A stretch of 64,000 bases of DNA from Micromonospora sediminimaris. GTDB taxonomy: Bacteria; Actinomycetota; Actinomycetes; Mycobacteriales; Micromonosporaceae. A program made the position numbers and the translations under genes. A model generated the notes under the pieces. The model made no database searches and was not told the DNA's origin. It was given only the letters and a program-made list of their open reading frames with translations. Shown here in pieces: positions 36,857 to 45,688 of this stretch. The DNA lies in NCBI GenBank assembly GCA_900112325.1, contig FOLJ01000011.1:124001-188000 (forward strand), given 5' to 3'. Each line of letters begins with the position of its first letter. The stretch's first letter is position 1.

Positions 36857-37510
36857 TCAGCTGGTGGCGTCGTCGCGTCGGGGCAGGTTGCCTGGCGGCG
36901 CCGACCAGGGCGACCCACCTCCGGTACGCCGGGGCAGCGGCTCGGTCGGCGTCGAATCCGGATCCGGATAACCCAGGCTCAGCGGCGCGGTGTCCCGCTC
37001 CGCCGACGGGTTCGGTGACCAGTCGGTCAACGTCGGGTCCGTTGCCGGCGCGTCCGGTGTCGCCGACGCTGGCTGCGGCACCGGGGCTGGCCAACGCCGC
37101 CAGCGTTGCCCACTGAACGTCGCGACCAGCAGCAGCATGCCGATCAGGAAGAGTGTGCCGTTCTCCACCGGCAGCCCCAGCGGCAGCGGGTCGCCGAGAA
37201 ACTCCCAGCCGGACGGGATGCGTTCGCGCACCTGGAAGGGCGCGATGAACAACCCGATGTACGGGGTCACCAGCAGCAGCCCGGCCACCAGCGGGCCGAG
37301 CGGTGAGATGCGCAGCGTGCCGAGCAGGCCCAGCACGATGCCGCCGACAGCGAGGTACACGGCCGGCTCGATGAGGTTGGCCGTGTTGGAGGTGCCGATT
37401 TCCACCCACCGGTCGACGGTGTCGGCCGACCCGTCCTGACCGAGGGTGATCAGCACCCAGGTGACCGGCACCACCACCAGCCCTGCGAGGAAGCTCCACA
37501 GATGTCGCAT
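36857..37510 (-). CDS. four-helix membrane protein with disordered C-terminal tail
   Basis: 217 residues. Four hydrophobic helices (starting LWSFLAGLVVVPVTWVLITL at residue 4 and ending LFLIGMLLLVATF at about 140), then a Pro/Ser/Thr-rich cytosolic tail. No family recognised. ATG 37510 has no ribosome binding site, only a TACGGT box six bases upstream, so it is probably leaderless. The promoter overlaps that of the divergent thioesterase gene. Confidence 0.7.
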   Translation of the reverse strand: MRHLWSFLAGLVVVPVTWVLITLGQDGSADTVDRWVEIGTSNTANLIEPAVYLAVGGIVLGLLGTLRISPLGPLVAGLLLVTPYIGLFIAPFQVRERIPSGWEFLGDPLPLGLPVENGTLFLIGMLLLVATFSGQRWRRWPAPVPQPASATPDAPATDPTLTDWSPNPSAERDTAPLSLGYPDPDSTPTEPLPRRTGGGSPWSAPPGNLPRRDDATS

Positions 37511-37516
37511 CCGCGC

Positions 37517-37526
37517 ACCGTACCGT
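37517..37526. promoter_or_regulatory. overlapping divergent -10 boxes in a 23-bp gap
   Basis: Minus-strand TACGGT (37522-37517), six bases before the ATG at 37510, and plus-strand TACCGT (37521-37526), seven bases before the ATG at 37534, share two base pairs. Both fit TANNNT with leaderless spacing. Confidence 0.5.
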
Positions 37527-37533
37527 TTCCGAC

Positions 37534-38055
37534 ATGACCGAGCACCCCGCCACCACCCTGCCGGGCAAGCCGACCTCGTACTCCCGGGTAACCCTGAGTC
37601 GGATCATGACCGCAGTGGATGTGAACCTGTACGGAACGGTGCACGGCGGGGTGCTGATGAAGTTCGTCGACGACGTGGCCGGCGCGGCGGCGGCGCGGCA
37701 CAGCGGCGGTACGGCGGTGACCGCCGCGATCGACGAGATCGTCTTCTCGGAGGCGGTCCGGGTGGGCGACCTGGTGCACGCGTACGCCCAGGTGAACTGG
37801 ACCGGGCAGACCTCGATGGAGGTCGGCGTACGGGTGATGGCGGAGCGCTGGGACTCGGCCGACGAGGTGCCGGTGCGGGTGGCCACCGCGTACCTCGTCT
37901 TCGTCGGGGTCGAGGTTGGTGGCGCGCCCCGGCCGGTACGTCCGGTGTTGCCGGAGACGCCGGAGGACGAGCGTCGCTGGCGGGAGGCGGAGATCCGCCG
38001 CGCCCACCGACTTGCCCGCCGCCAGGCCATCCAGGCGGCCCGCAGCGAACCCTGA
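37534..38055 (+). CDS. acyl-CoA thioesterase (hotdog fold)
   Basis: 173 residues. Hotdog thioesterase of the YciA/ACOT type: NLYGTVHGGVLMKFVDDVAG holds the conserved Asn/His-Gly-Gly and the Asp on the long helix. VTAAIDEIVFSEAVRVGDLV and VRVATAYLVFVGVE complete the fold. It hydrolyses acyl-CoA; chain preference unknown. The basic C-terminus (RRAHRLARRQAIQAARSEP) is a common extension. Probably leaderless from a TACCGT box. Confidence 0.88.
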   Translation: MTEHPATTLPGKPTSYSRVTLSRIMTAVDVNLYGTVHGGVLMKFVDDVAGAAAARHSGGTAVTAAIDEIVFSEAVRVGDLVHAYAQVNWTGQTSMEVGVRVMAERWDSADEVPVRVATAYLVFVGVEVGGAPRPVRPVLPETPEDERRWREAEIRRAHRLARRQAIQAARSEP

Positions 38056-38243
38056 GGCCCTCGGCAGGCTCACGCTGCGGCATCCCTACGTGCGCCGTAG
38101 CCACACTTGTCGTGCCCGGGGGGTGTGGGGCGGGTACATGCGCCCGCAGGGTGCGGGTGCGGAGAATGGCGCTTCGAGGTAGGGCAAGATGGCGCCACGG
38201 CCCACCGCACAGCGTCGTGCCGGGCCAGGGGAGGAGTGGACCA

Positions 38244-40226
38244 GTGACGGACGTGCTGTGGACGCCACCGGCGGACGTGCTCCAGCGGTCACGGATCGGG
38301 GCTTACCTGCGTTGGCTCGCCGAGCACCGGGGGCTGACGTTCGCCGACTACGACGCGCTGTGGCGGTGGTCGGTCACCGACCTTGACGCGTTCTGGCGGT
38401 CGATCTGGGACCACTTCGGCGTCGTCGCGCACACCCCGCCGACGGCCACCCTGACCGACCGGGACATGCCAGGCACCCGGTGGTTTCCCGACGCCACCCT
38501 CAACTACGCCGAGAACGTGCTGCGGATGCCGGGCCGGGCCGACGACGAGCCGGTGGTCGTGGCACACGGGCAGACCCGCGAGCCGGTCACCCTCACCGCC
38601 GGTCAGCTGCGCGAGCAGGTCCGCCGGGTCGCCGCCGGGCTGCGCCGGCTCGGCGTCACCACCGGCGACCGGGTGGCCGCGTACGCACCGAACATCCCCG
38701 AGACGTACGTGCTGATGCTGGCCACCGCCAGTCTCGGTGCCGTCTTCTCCTCCTGCGCGCCGGAGTTCGGCACCCGCAGCGTCACCGACAGGTGGCAGCA
38801 GATCGAGCCGAAGATCCTGGTCGCCGTGGACGGGTACCGCTACGGCGACAAACCGGTGGACCGGCGCGCCGAGGTGGCCGCGATCCGGGCCGCGTTGCCG
38901 TCGCTGCGGCACACCGTCTCGATCCCCTACCTCGACCCCGACGGTTCGCCAGCGGACGGGGCACTGGCCTGGGCGGAGCTGGCGGCTGAGACCGACGAAC
39001 CGTTGGCATTCACCCCGGTGCCGTTCGACCATCCGCTGTACGTGCTCTACTCCTCCGGCACCACCGGACTGCCCAAGCCGATCGTCCACGGACACGGCGG
39101 CATCCTGCTGGAACACCTGAAGATGCTCGCCCTGCATCACGACCTCGGTCCGGCGGACCGGTTCTTCTGGTTCACCACCACCGGCTGGATGATGTGGAAC
39201 TTCCTGGTCTCCGGGCCGGCGGTGGGCGCGGCGATCGTGCTGTTCGACGGCAACCCCGGCCACCCCGACCTGGGCGCGATGTGGCGGCTGGCCGAGCAGA
39301 CCGGCACCACGTACTTCGGCACCTCCGCGCCCTTCCTGCTGGCCTGCCGCAAGGCCGGGCTGGTCCCGCGCGAGATCGCCGACCTCTCCGCGCTGCGCGG
39401 CCTCGGCTCCACCGGCGCGCCACTGCCCGCCGAGGGCTTCACCTGGGTGTACGACACGGTCGGCAGCGATCTTCAGCTCCAGTCGCTGTCCGGCGGCACC
39501 GACGTCTGCACCGGTTTCGTCGGCGGCGTACCGCTGCTGCCGGTGCACGCCGGTGAGATCGCCTGCCGGGCCTTGGGCGCCAAGGTGGAGGCCCGTTCTC
39601 CGGATGGCACCCCGGTAATCGGGGAACTGGGTGAGTTGGTGATCACCGAGCCGATGCCGAGCATGCCTGTGGGTTTCTGGAACGACCCGGACGGGGTCCG
39701 CTACCGGGAGGCGTACTTCGACGTCTATCCCGGAGTGTGGCGGCACGGGGACTGGATCACCATCAACTCCCGGGGTGGGTGCGTCATCACCGGCCGCTCC
39801 GATGCCACCCTGAACCGGGGCGGCGTACGGCTTGGCACCGCCGAGTTCTACTCCGTCGTGGAGGGGCTTGACGAGGTCGTCGACTCGGTGGTGGTGCACC
39901 TGGAGGACGACGAGGGCGGCGCCGGTGAGCTGCTGTTGTTCGTGGTGCTCGCCGATGGGGTGACGCTGGACGACGAGTTGCGTCGGACGATCTGCCGCGA
40001 GCTGCGCACCGCGTTGTCCCCCCGGCACGTGCCCGACGAGATCCACCAGGTCCGCGCGGTGCCACGCACCCTGTCGGCGAAGAAGCTCGAGGTGCCGGTC
40101 AAGAAGATCCTCACCGGTACCCCGGTCGACCAGGCCGCCGCCAAGGGCGCTCTGGCCAACCCCGACTCCCTGGCTGCCTTCGCCACCCTGGCCCAACATC
40201 GCACCCCGGACCGCCCCACCGCCTGA
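38244..40226 (+). CDS. acetoacetyl-CoA synthetase
   Basis: 660 residues, ANL adenylating enzyme. Activates acetoacetate to acetoacetyl-CoA with ATP. Core motif YSSGTTGLPKPIVH, acyl-binding region TTTGWMMWNFLVSG and adenylation/hinge GRSDATLNRGGVRLG are present. The C-terminal catalytic Lys lies in RTLSAKKLEVPVKK. The N-terminal FADYDALWRWSVTDLDAFW is typical of the acetoacetyl group. GTG 38244 has GAGGAG eight bases upstream; the long open frame above it is rejected. Confidence 0.92.
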   Translation: MTDVLWTPPADVLQRSRIGAYLRWLAEHRGLTFADYDALWRWSVTDLDAFWRSIWDHFGVVAHTPPTATLTDRDMPGTRWFPDATLNYAENVLRMPGRADDEPVVVAHGQTREPVTLTAGQLREQVRRVAAGLRRLGVTTGDRVAAYAPNIPETYVLMLATASLGAVFSSCAPEFGTRSVTDRWQQIEPKILVAVDGYRYGDKPVDRRAEVAAIRAALPSLRHTVSIPYLDPDGSPADGALAWAELAAETDEPLAFTPVPFDHPLYVLYSSGTTGLPKPIVHGHGGILLEHLKMLALHHDLGPADRFFWFTTTGWMMWNFLVSGPAVGAAIVLFDGNPGHPDLGAMWRLAEQTGTTYFGTSAPFLLACRKAGLVPREIADLSALRGLGSTGAPLPAEGFTWVYDTVGSDLQLQSLSGGTDVCTGFVGGVPLLPVHAGEIACRALGAKVEARSPDGTPVIGELGELVITEPMPSMPVGFWNDPDGVRYREAYFDVYPGVWRHGDWITINSRGGCVITGRSDATLNRGGVRLGTAEFYSVVEGLDEVVDSVVVHLEDDEGGAGELLLFVVLADGVTLDDELRRTICRELRTALSPRHVPDEIHQVRAVPRTLSAKKLEVPVKKILTGTPVDQAAAKGALANPDSLAAFATLAQHRTPDRPTA

Positions 40227-40337
40227 CCCGACCGGACCCGGCCCTGAACGCCGACCACCCGACCCGAGCCCCAGCACCGCAAGCCGACCAGCCCTTACTC
40301 AGCGTGCTGCCGCAGCTCACCCAACCAATACCCTCCC

Positions 40338-40467
40338 CGCCCCTTGCTCTGCTTCAACCCACGCAATAGTCACTCTCCGTAACATCTGAGGCGCGAGTTG
40401 CACCGGACCATCAACGCGTCGTCGCAGTTCAGCCGGTTGTGCGTCGGTTGAAGCAGAGCAAAGGGCG
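40338..40467. repeat. long-armed inverted repeat in a 374-base gap
   Basis: Left arm 40338-40358 and right arm 40447-40467 are reverse complements over 21 bases with one mismatch (CTTGCTCTGCTTCAAC core). They extend outward through similar C-rich flanks with small indels. About 88 bases separate the arms. The rest of 40227-40600 holds no supported gene. It could be a small MITE/REP-like element. Confidence 0.6.
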
Positions 40468-40600
40468 GGAGGGGGTACGTCTTCCGGCGTTGGGGCAGCC
40501 ACGGAGGGTAAACAACGCGGAGGGTGAGGGCTGGCTCGGTGGATCGATCGCTCGCCTCGCGGAGCGTCCGCGCAAGGGCCGGCCCGGCCGGGCGGGCAGG

Positions 40601-41311
40601 TCAGGGCAGCGTGTGGGTGATGCGTTCCGTCGATTGGCGGTCGGCCAGGCGGGCCTGGTCCGGGTGGGCGCAGAGCACCAGGGTGGCACCCGCGCTGAGC
40701 GGGGCCAGCAGCCAGTCGAGCGGGTCCGGGTACCGGTCGACGTCCACGAGGAGCCGGTCGCCCGGGGAGATGCCGAGTTCTGCGGCGCGGGTCGCGGCCC
40801 GGGCACGCAGCGTGGTGTGGTCCGGGCCGCCCGGGGGGTACGCCGTGAAGTGGTCGCCGTGCGCGCGTACCTCGGTGACGTAGTCGGCGAACCCGGCCGG
40901 CACCTCGCGTAGCGGCAGCGCGAACGGGTGCAACGCCAGCGCGTACCGGTCGGTTGCCGACCAGGCGTCGGCCTCGGCGACGCGGTCGATGGCGGCGAAG
41001 AGCACGTCCACCTCGCCCGGCGGCTCGGTGTCCGGCGATCCGGCCGGCTGCACCGTCAACCCGGCCGACCAGCAGCCGAGCAGCACGGCAGCGCTCTGCC
41101 AGTGCGGCGGCAGCAGCACCGCCGCGGTGCCGCCCGGCCCGAGAGCCAGTTCGTCGACGAGCAGGTTGGCGGTCTTGGCCACCCAGTTCGCAAGTGTCGC
41201 TCCGGAAAGCTCGGTGCGCTCGCCGGACGCGTCGTCGTACCAGGTCAGCAATGGGCGGTTCGGGTCGGTCGCGATCGCGTCGGCGAGGACCCGGGCAATG
41301 TTGTCGGCCAT
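40601..41311 (-). CDS. TIGR03089 family protein (AMP-ligase-like, truncated fold)
   Basis: 236 residues. The N-terminal part resembles the start of AMP-binding enzymes (RPLLTWYDDASGERTELSGA, then TAAVLLPPHWQSAAVLLGCW), but the ATP-binding and catalytic motifs of a full adenylating enzyme are absent, as in TIGR03089. Found in actinobacteria near LytR-CpsA-Psr and rhamnose/mannose sugar genes. Function unknown. The ATG at 41311 lies eight bases after a TATCGT box and lacks a ribosome binding site. Confidence 0.85.
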   Translation of the reverse strand: MADNIARVLADAIATDPNRPLLTWYDDASGERTELSGATLANWVAKTANLLVDELALGPGGTAAVLLPPHWQSAAVLLGCWSAGLTVQPAGSPDTEPPGEVDVLFAAIDRVAEADAWSATDRYALALHPFALPLREVPAGFADYVTEVRAHGDHFTAYPPGGPDHTTLRARAATRAAELGISPGDRLLVDVDRYPDPLDWLLAPLSAGATLVLCAHPDQARLADRQSTERITHTLP

Positions 41312-41319
41312 CGGCGCGA

Positions 41320-41325
41320 ACGATA
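41320..41325 (-). promoter_or_regulatory. -10 box of a probable leaderless promoter for the TIGR03089 gene
   Basis: TATCGT on the minus strand (TANNNT), eight bases before the ATG at 41311. Confidence 0.4.
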
Positions 41326-41407
41326 CGCGCCCGGCGGCCGTACTCGATGGCAGCGACAAGTCGGCGTACCGTCGGGTCGCAGTCAGCGTCCGTGCCCGGC
41401 TCCGGCG

Positions 41408-41413
41408 TAGGCT
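41408..41413 (+). promoter_or_regulatory. -10-like box before the glycosyltransferase gene
   Basis: TAGGCT would give a leader of about 40 bases. An AAGGAG ribosome binding site at about 41449 precedes the GTG at 41462. Confidence 0.4.
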
Positions 41414-41461
41414 TGCCGGAGTGTCGTTCCCCACAGTCCCGCCACCGCAAGGAGTCGCCCC

Positions 41462-42607
41462 GTGACCGCCGGTCGCCCGCCCCGCGTGCTCATCGACGCC
41501 ACGAGTGTTCCCGCCGATCGCGGCGGCGTCGGTAGATACGTCGATGGCCTGCTCGGCGCCCTCGGCAAGGTGTGCGGATCGGCGGTGGACCTGGTGGTGG
41601 TCAGCCTCCGCACCGATCTGGATCGTTACCGCCGGAAGCTGCCCGGCGCGGAGATCATCCCGGCGCCGGCCGCGGTCGCGCACCGACCGGCCCGGCTCGC
41701 CTGGGAGCAGACCGGTCTGCCGCTGCTCGCCCAACAGGTCGGTGCTGAGGTGCTGCACTCGCCCTTCTACACCTGCCCGCTGCGGGCCGGCTGTCCGGTG
41801 ACCGTGACGGTGCACGATGCGACGTTCTTCACCGAGCCTGAGCACTACGACAAGTCCCGCCGGACGTTCTTCCGCAGCGCCATCAAGACCTCACTGCGGC
41901 GAGCGGACCGGGTGATCGTGCCGAGCAAGGCCACCCGCGACGAGTTGATCCGGCTGCTGGACGCCGACCCGACCCGGATCGACGTGGCCTACCACGGCGT
42001 GGACCATGACGCCTTCCATGCGCCCGGCGACGAGGAGAAGGCCAGGGTCCGTGCTCGCCTGGGGCTCGGTGCCGGAAGTTACGTGGCGTTCCTCGGCGCC
42101 AAGGAGCCCCGCAAGAACGTGCCGAACCTCATCCGGGGGTGGGTCCGGGCGGTCGCCGACCGGCAGGATCCGCCCGCGCTGGTGGTAGCCGGCGGGCAGG
42201 GGCACGACGACGACATCGACCGCGCGGTGGCCGAGGTGCCCTCACATCTGCGGCTGCTGCGTCCCGGCTACCTGCGCTACGGCGACCTGCCGGGCTTCCT
42301 CGGCGGGGCCCTGGTCGCCGCGTATCCCTCCTACGGCGAGGGGTTCGGGTTGCCCATCCTGGAGGCGATGGCGTGCGCAGCTCCGGTGCTCACCACCCCC
42401 CGGCTGTCGCTGCCCGAGGTCGGCGGCGACGCGGTCGCGTACACCAGCGAGGATCCGGACCAGATCGCCACCGACCTGGCCGCGCTGCTCGACGACGAGC
42501 CGCGCCGGTTGTCGCTGGCCAAGGCCGGCTTCGACCGGGCGAAGGAGTTCACCTGGGGGTCCAGCGCCGAGGTGCACATCGCGGCGTGGACCAGGGCGCG
42601 GGCCTGA
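41462..42607 (+). CDS. family 4 glycosyltransferase
   Basis: 381 residues. GT4/GT-B fold: VLIDATSVPADRGGVGRYVD at the N-terminus, VAFLGAKEPRKNV, PSYGEGFGLPILEAMACAAP holding the E-x7-E, and LSLPEVGGDA. Donor sugar unknown; clustering with manC suggests GDP-mannose and a cell-envelope glycan. GTG 41462 has AAGGAG upstream. It ends about 50 bases before manC. Confidence 0.9.
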   Translation: MTAGRPPRVLIDATSVPADRGGVGRYVDGLLGALGKVCGSAVDLVVVSLRTDLDRYRRKLPGAEIIPAPAAVAHRPARLAWEQTGLPLLAQQVGAEVLHSPFYTCPLRAGCPVTVTVHDATFFTEPEHYDKSRRTFFRSAIKTSLRRADRVIVPSKATRDELIRLLDADPTRIDVAYHGVDHDAFHAPGDEEKARVRARLGLGAGSYVAFLGAKEPRKNVPNLIRGWVRAVADRQDPPALVVAGGQGHDDDIDRAVAEVPSHLRLLRPGYLRYGDLPGFLGGALVAAYPSYGEGFGLPILEAMACAAPVLTTPRLSLPEVGGDAVAYTSEDPDQIATDLAALLDDEPRRLSLAKAGFDRAKEFTWGSSAEVHIAAWTRARA

Positions 42608-42656
42608 GGCCGGCAACCGAGGCGCCCGGTCCGGGTGGTTCGGGCATGATGTCCTG

Positions 42657-43748
42657 GTGATCTATGTCGTCATTCCGGCCGGTGGCAGCGGCACAAGGTT
42701 GTGGCCGCTGTCCCGCGCCGGCCATCCCAAGTTTCTCCACCCGTTCACGGGTACGTCCGCGTCGCTGCTCCAGGCGACGGTCGATCGGCTGGGGCCGCTG
42801 ACCACCCCCGAACGCACAATGGTGGTCACCGGGGCCGCGCACGCTGCGGCCGTGGCCCGCCAACTGACCGGTCTGCCAGAGGAGAACATTCTGGTCGAAC
42901 CGTCGCCACGGGACTCCTGCGCCGCCATCGCGCTGGCCGCGGCGGTCATCGCCGTACGTGATCCGGACGCCGTCATGGGATCGTTCGCCGCCGACCACCT
43001 GATCGGCGACCCGCAGCGTTGGGTGGACACCGTCCGGGAAGCGGTTCGAGGTGCGGAGCAGGGGCTGCTGATGACGGTCGGGATCACCCCGACCCGGCCG
43101 GAGACCGGCTACGGATACCTGCGGACCGGCGAGCCCGTCGAGGGTGGCCCGATGCGTCCCGTGGTCGAGTTCAAGGAGAAGCCGAGTGCGGAGGTGGCCG
43201 AGACGTACGTGCGGTCCGGCCACTACCTCTGGAACGCCGGCATGTTCGTCTGGCGGGTGTCGGCGTTCCTCGCCGAGCTGGCACGTCAGCAGCCCGACCT
43301 GCACGGCGGAGTCACCGCGATCGCGGCGGCGTGGGGCACTGACGAGCAGGACGACGTGCTCGGGGCGGTCTGGCCCACGCTGACGAAGATCTCCGTGGAC
43401 TACGCGGTGATGGAGGGCGCTGCCGCGGCCGGTCGGGTGGCGACCGTACCCGGTGACTTCCGGTGGAACGACGTGGGTGACTTCCATACCCTCGGCGAGG
43501 TGCTGCCGGCGGACACCGACGGCAACGTGGTGCTCACCGGCGACGCCAAGCCCGAGGTGCTGCTGCACGACAGCAGCGGCATGGTGGTGGCGCCGCAGGC
43601 CGGCCGGCTGGTGGCCGCCGTCGGCGTACGGGACCTGATCGTGGTCGACACCGAGGACGCGTTGCTGGTCTGCCCGCGCGACCGCGCTCAGGACGTGAAG
43701 TCGATCGTGGACGAGCTCAAGAGGCGGGGTGAGGACAAACTCGTCTGA
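42657..43748 (+). CDS. manC: mannose-1-phosphate guanylyltransferase
   Basis: 363 residues. Makes GDP-mannose from Man-1-P and GTP. Nucleotidyl signature PAGGSGTRLWPLSR at the N-terminus, FKEKPSAEVAETYV, WNAGMFVWRVSAFL, FRWNDVGDF. Length is that of the single-domain enzyme without isomerase fusion. GTG 42657 has a CATGAT box six bases upstream and no ribosome binding site. It overlaps the convergent NUDIX gene by 32 bases. Orthologous by synteny to the mannose enzyme Rv3264c. Confidence 0.93.
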   Translation: MIYVVIPAGGSGTRLWPLSRAGHPKFLHPFTGTSASLLQATVDRLGPLTTPERTMVVTGAAHAAAVARQLTGLPEENILVEPSPRDSCAAIALAAAVIAVRDPDAVMGSFAADHLIGDPQRWVDTVREAVRGAEQGLLMTVGITPTRPETGYGYLRTGEPVEGGPMRPVVEFKEKPSAEVAETYVRSGHYLWNAGMFVWRVSAFLAELARQQPDLHGGVTAIAAAWGTDEQDDVLGAVWPTLTKISVDYAVMEGAAAAGRVATVPGDFRWNDVGDFHTLGEVLPADTDGNVVLTGDAKPEVLLHDSSGMVVAPQAGRLVAAVGVRDLIVVDTEDALLVCPRDRAQDVKSIVDELKRRGEDKLV

Positions 43749-44331
43749 AGGCTGCCAGGCCCGGTGTGACGAGCCGGGCCGTGCCGCCGGCCAGCGGATG
43801 CGGCAGGCGATCCGGTGGGAACCAGCCGAGCGCCTCGGACTCCGCGCTGACCCGTTCCGTGGCCCCCGCCGGGGCGAACACGGCGAAGCGCACGTCGTGG
43901 TGCAGCGAACCGCCCTGGCAGGCCACCGGATGCACGTCCACGTCGATCGGCGTCGGATCGATCCGCAGGCCGGTGACGCCCGACTCCTCGGTGGCCTCCC
44001 GCAACGCCGCGCCGGCGAGCGTCCGGTCGCCGGGCTCGCAGTGCCCGCCCAACTGCACCCACTTGTGGAACTTCCCGTGCAGGCAGAGCAGCACCCGGGT
44101 GCCGGTCGCGTCGAACACCAACGCGCTCGCGGTGACGTGACCGGCCCGGTGCTCGCGGGCCATCGAGATCGGCCCGGCGTCGAGCAGGCCGAGGGTACGG
44201 GCCCGGGCCGCTGCCGCGTCCGGGCTGGTCGGTGCCCAGCCACTGAGCACCGCCACCGCGTCGGCATGCAGCGCCGTCCAGTCGTCCGCGTCGCCGCGCG
44301 GGGATTCGGCCACCATTCGGGGCGTCGACAA
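43717..44331 (-). CDS. NUDIX hydrolase
   Basis: About 204 residues. The Nudix box reads GGHCEPGDRTLAGAALREAT then EESG. The REATEESG part is canonical; the usual first Glu is an Asp, as often seen in this subfamily. Hydrolyses a nucleoside diphosphate linked to X; substrate unknown. TTG 44331 is preferred as GAGAGGAG lies six bases upstream; ATG 44316 is an alternative. Convergent with manC. Confidence 0.87.
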   Translation of the reverse strand: MSTPRMVAESPRGDADDWTALHADAVAVLSGWAPTSPDAAAARARTLGLLDAGPISMAREHRAGHVTASALVFDATGTRVLLCLHGKFHKWVQLGGHCEPGDRTLAGAALREATEESGVTGLRIDPTPIDVDVHPVACQGGSLHHDVRFAVFAPAGATERVSAESEALGWFPPDRLPHPLAGGTARLVTPGLAAFRRVCPHPAS

Positions 44332-44426
44332 CGGCCGCTCCTCTCGTCCGTGCCAGCGTACGGGGTGCTGGTGGACGCGTCGGTGCGGTGCCTGGGAGCC
44401 GGGGGGTGTGCCGTAGCTGGGCCAGG

Positions 44427-44490
44427 GAGATCGGGCGGCACCCCCTGCGGAACCTGAGCCGCAGACCCTCGTAGGGGGCCGCCCGATCTC
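44427..44490. other. strong structured hairpin in divergent gap (candidate RNA element)
   Basis: A 13-bp perfect outer stem (44427-44439 with 44478-44490) continues after one bulged A into CCCC/GGGG (44441-44444 with 44474-44477) and then CTGCGG/CCGCAG (44445-44450 with 44459-44464), with an eight-base loop. It totals 23 bp with an asymmetric internal loop. It sits in the 339-base gap between the divergent NUDIX and HTH genes; the rest of the gap shows no gene. Confidence 0.55.
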
Positions 44491-44670
44491 GGGCACCCAG
44501 CGGGGTCGACACGTTGAACGTGCGTCGCCCTCTGTGGCACGGGAAGCATGGCGGATTCATGTGACGGGCGTCGAGGTCTTTTAGCTCAGGCTTAACTGCC
44601 CGAGGCTGACGTGGCCGGGTAGAGTTCGAAGGTCGCCGGGTGCCCCCTTCGCCGGGCGATGGGAGTACCC

Positions 44671-45663
44671 ATGCTGAAGATCCATTTCTCCGGCGAGGAC
44701 ATCCTCCGGACCCGGGTGGCTCCGGCGGCCGATCCGGTCTGGGAAGTGGTGCTGAGCCTGCACCTGCTGCCTGGGCGCAGCCGTGACCCGTTGCTCGCCG
44801 GCTGGCGCCGCGAGGTCTCCCGGGGGTTGCGTCGACAGGTGGATGCCGAGGCGCTGCGGTTGCTGTCCACGTTGAGCCCGCCGCGCGGCTACTTTCCGGA
44901 TTTCCTCACCCCGTACGAGAGCGTGCACGGTTTCGAGGCGGGAATGGAGGCGTTGCGGCGTACCCCCGTGGCGTTGTTGCAACGCGACCTGACGCTGCTC
45001 GCCAACAGCAACCGGAACCTGCCCGTCGGTGTGGCCGCCATCGCCCGGGGCGAGCCGGAGGCCCTGACCCACCTGACGGAGACGATGGGCCGCTACCGCG
45101 AGCTTGCCCTCGGCCCGTACTGGACGCGGGTTCAGGGGGCGGTGGAGGCCGACCGCGCCCGCCGGGCGCGGGCCATGCTCGACGGCGGTGTCGAAGGGTT
45201 GCTGACCACGCTGCGGCCGGGCCTGCGCTGGGAGTCGGGGGTGTTGGAGATCCCCGCCTATCCGCGGAGCCGGGAACTGCACCTGGAGGGGCGAGGGCTG
45301 CTGCTGGTGCCGTCGTTCTTCTGTGCGAACACGCCTGTCGCGCTGCTCGACCCGGAACTACCGCCGGTGCTGGTCTATCCGGTCGACAAGCTGGGCGGGT
45401 TGACTGCGGACGCGGTCGGGGCGGGCGACACCGGCCGGGAGGCGCTTGCCGCGTTGCTCGGTCGTACCCGCGCGGCGGTCCTCGCCGCCAGTGACGACGG
45501 CTGCACCACCGGCGAGCTGGCCCGTCGGCTGCACATCTCGGCGGCTGCCGCCAGCCAGCACACCACCGTGCTGCGGAACGCGGGCCTCCTGGTCAGCCAC
45601 CGCGACCGCAACACCGTCCTGCACACCCTCACCCCCCTCGGCCGCGCCGTCCTCAACCCCTGA
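44671..45663 (+). CDS. ArsR-like HTH transcriptional regulator with large N-terminal domain
   Basis: 330 residues. The C-terminal winged helix (about 260-325) reads RAAVLAASDDGCTTGELARR, HISAAAASQHTTVL, RNAGLLVSHRDRN; the recognition helix is SAAAASQHTTVLR. The N-terminal 250 residues are an uncharacterised domain seen in actinobacterial DUF5937/ArsR-type regulators. ATG 44671 has GGGAG seven bases upstream; ATG 44659 is possible. Its target is unknown; it lies beside, and convergent with, cofE. Confidence 0.8.
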   Translation: MLKIHFSGEDILRTRVAPAADPVWEVVLSLHLLPGRSRDPLLAGWRREVSRGLRRQVDAEALRLLSTLSPPRGYFPDFLTPYESVHGFEAGMEALRRTPVALLQRDLTLLANSNRNLPVGVAAIARGEPEALTHLTETMGRYRELALGPYWTRVQGAVEADRARRARAMLDGGVEGLLTTLRPGLRWESGVLEIPAYPRSRELHLEGRGLLLVPSFFCANTPVALLDPELPPVLVYPVDKLGGLTADAVGAGDTGREALAALLGRTRAAVLAASDDGCTTGELARRLHISAAAASQHTTVLRNAGLLVSHRDRNTVLHTLTPLGRAVLNP

Positions 45664-45688
45664 CCTCGCCCACCCGCGAGGCAGGCTG

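Noticed and set aside
37446..38243. Upstream extension of the acetoacetyl-CoA synthetase frame
   Set aside because: It overlaps the thioesterase gene in another frame; the GTG at 38244 has GAGGAG upstream.
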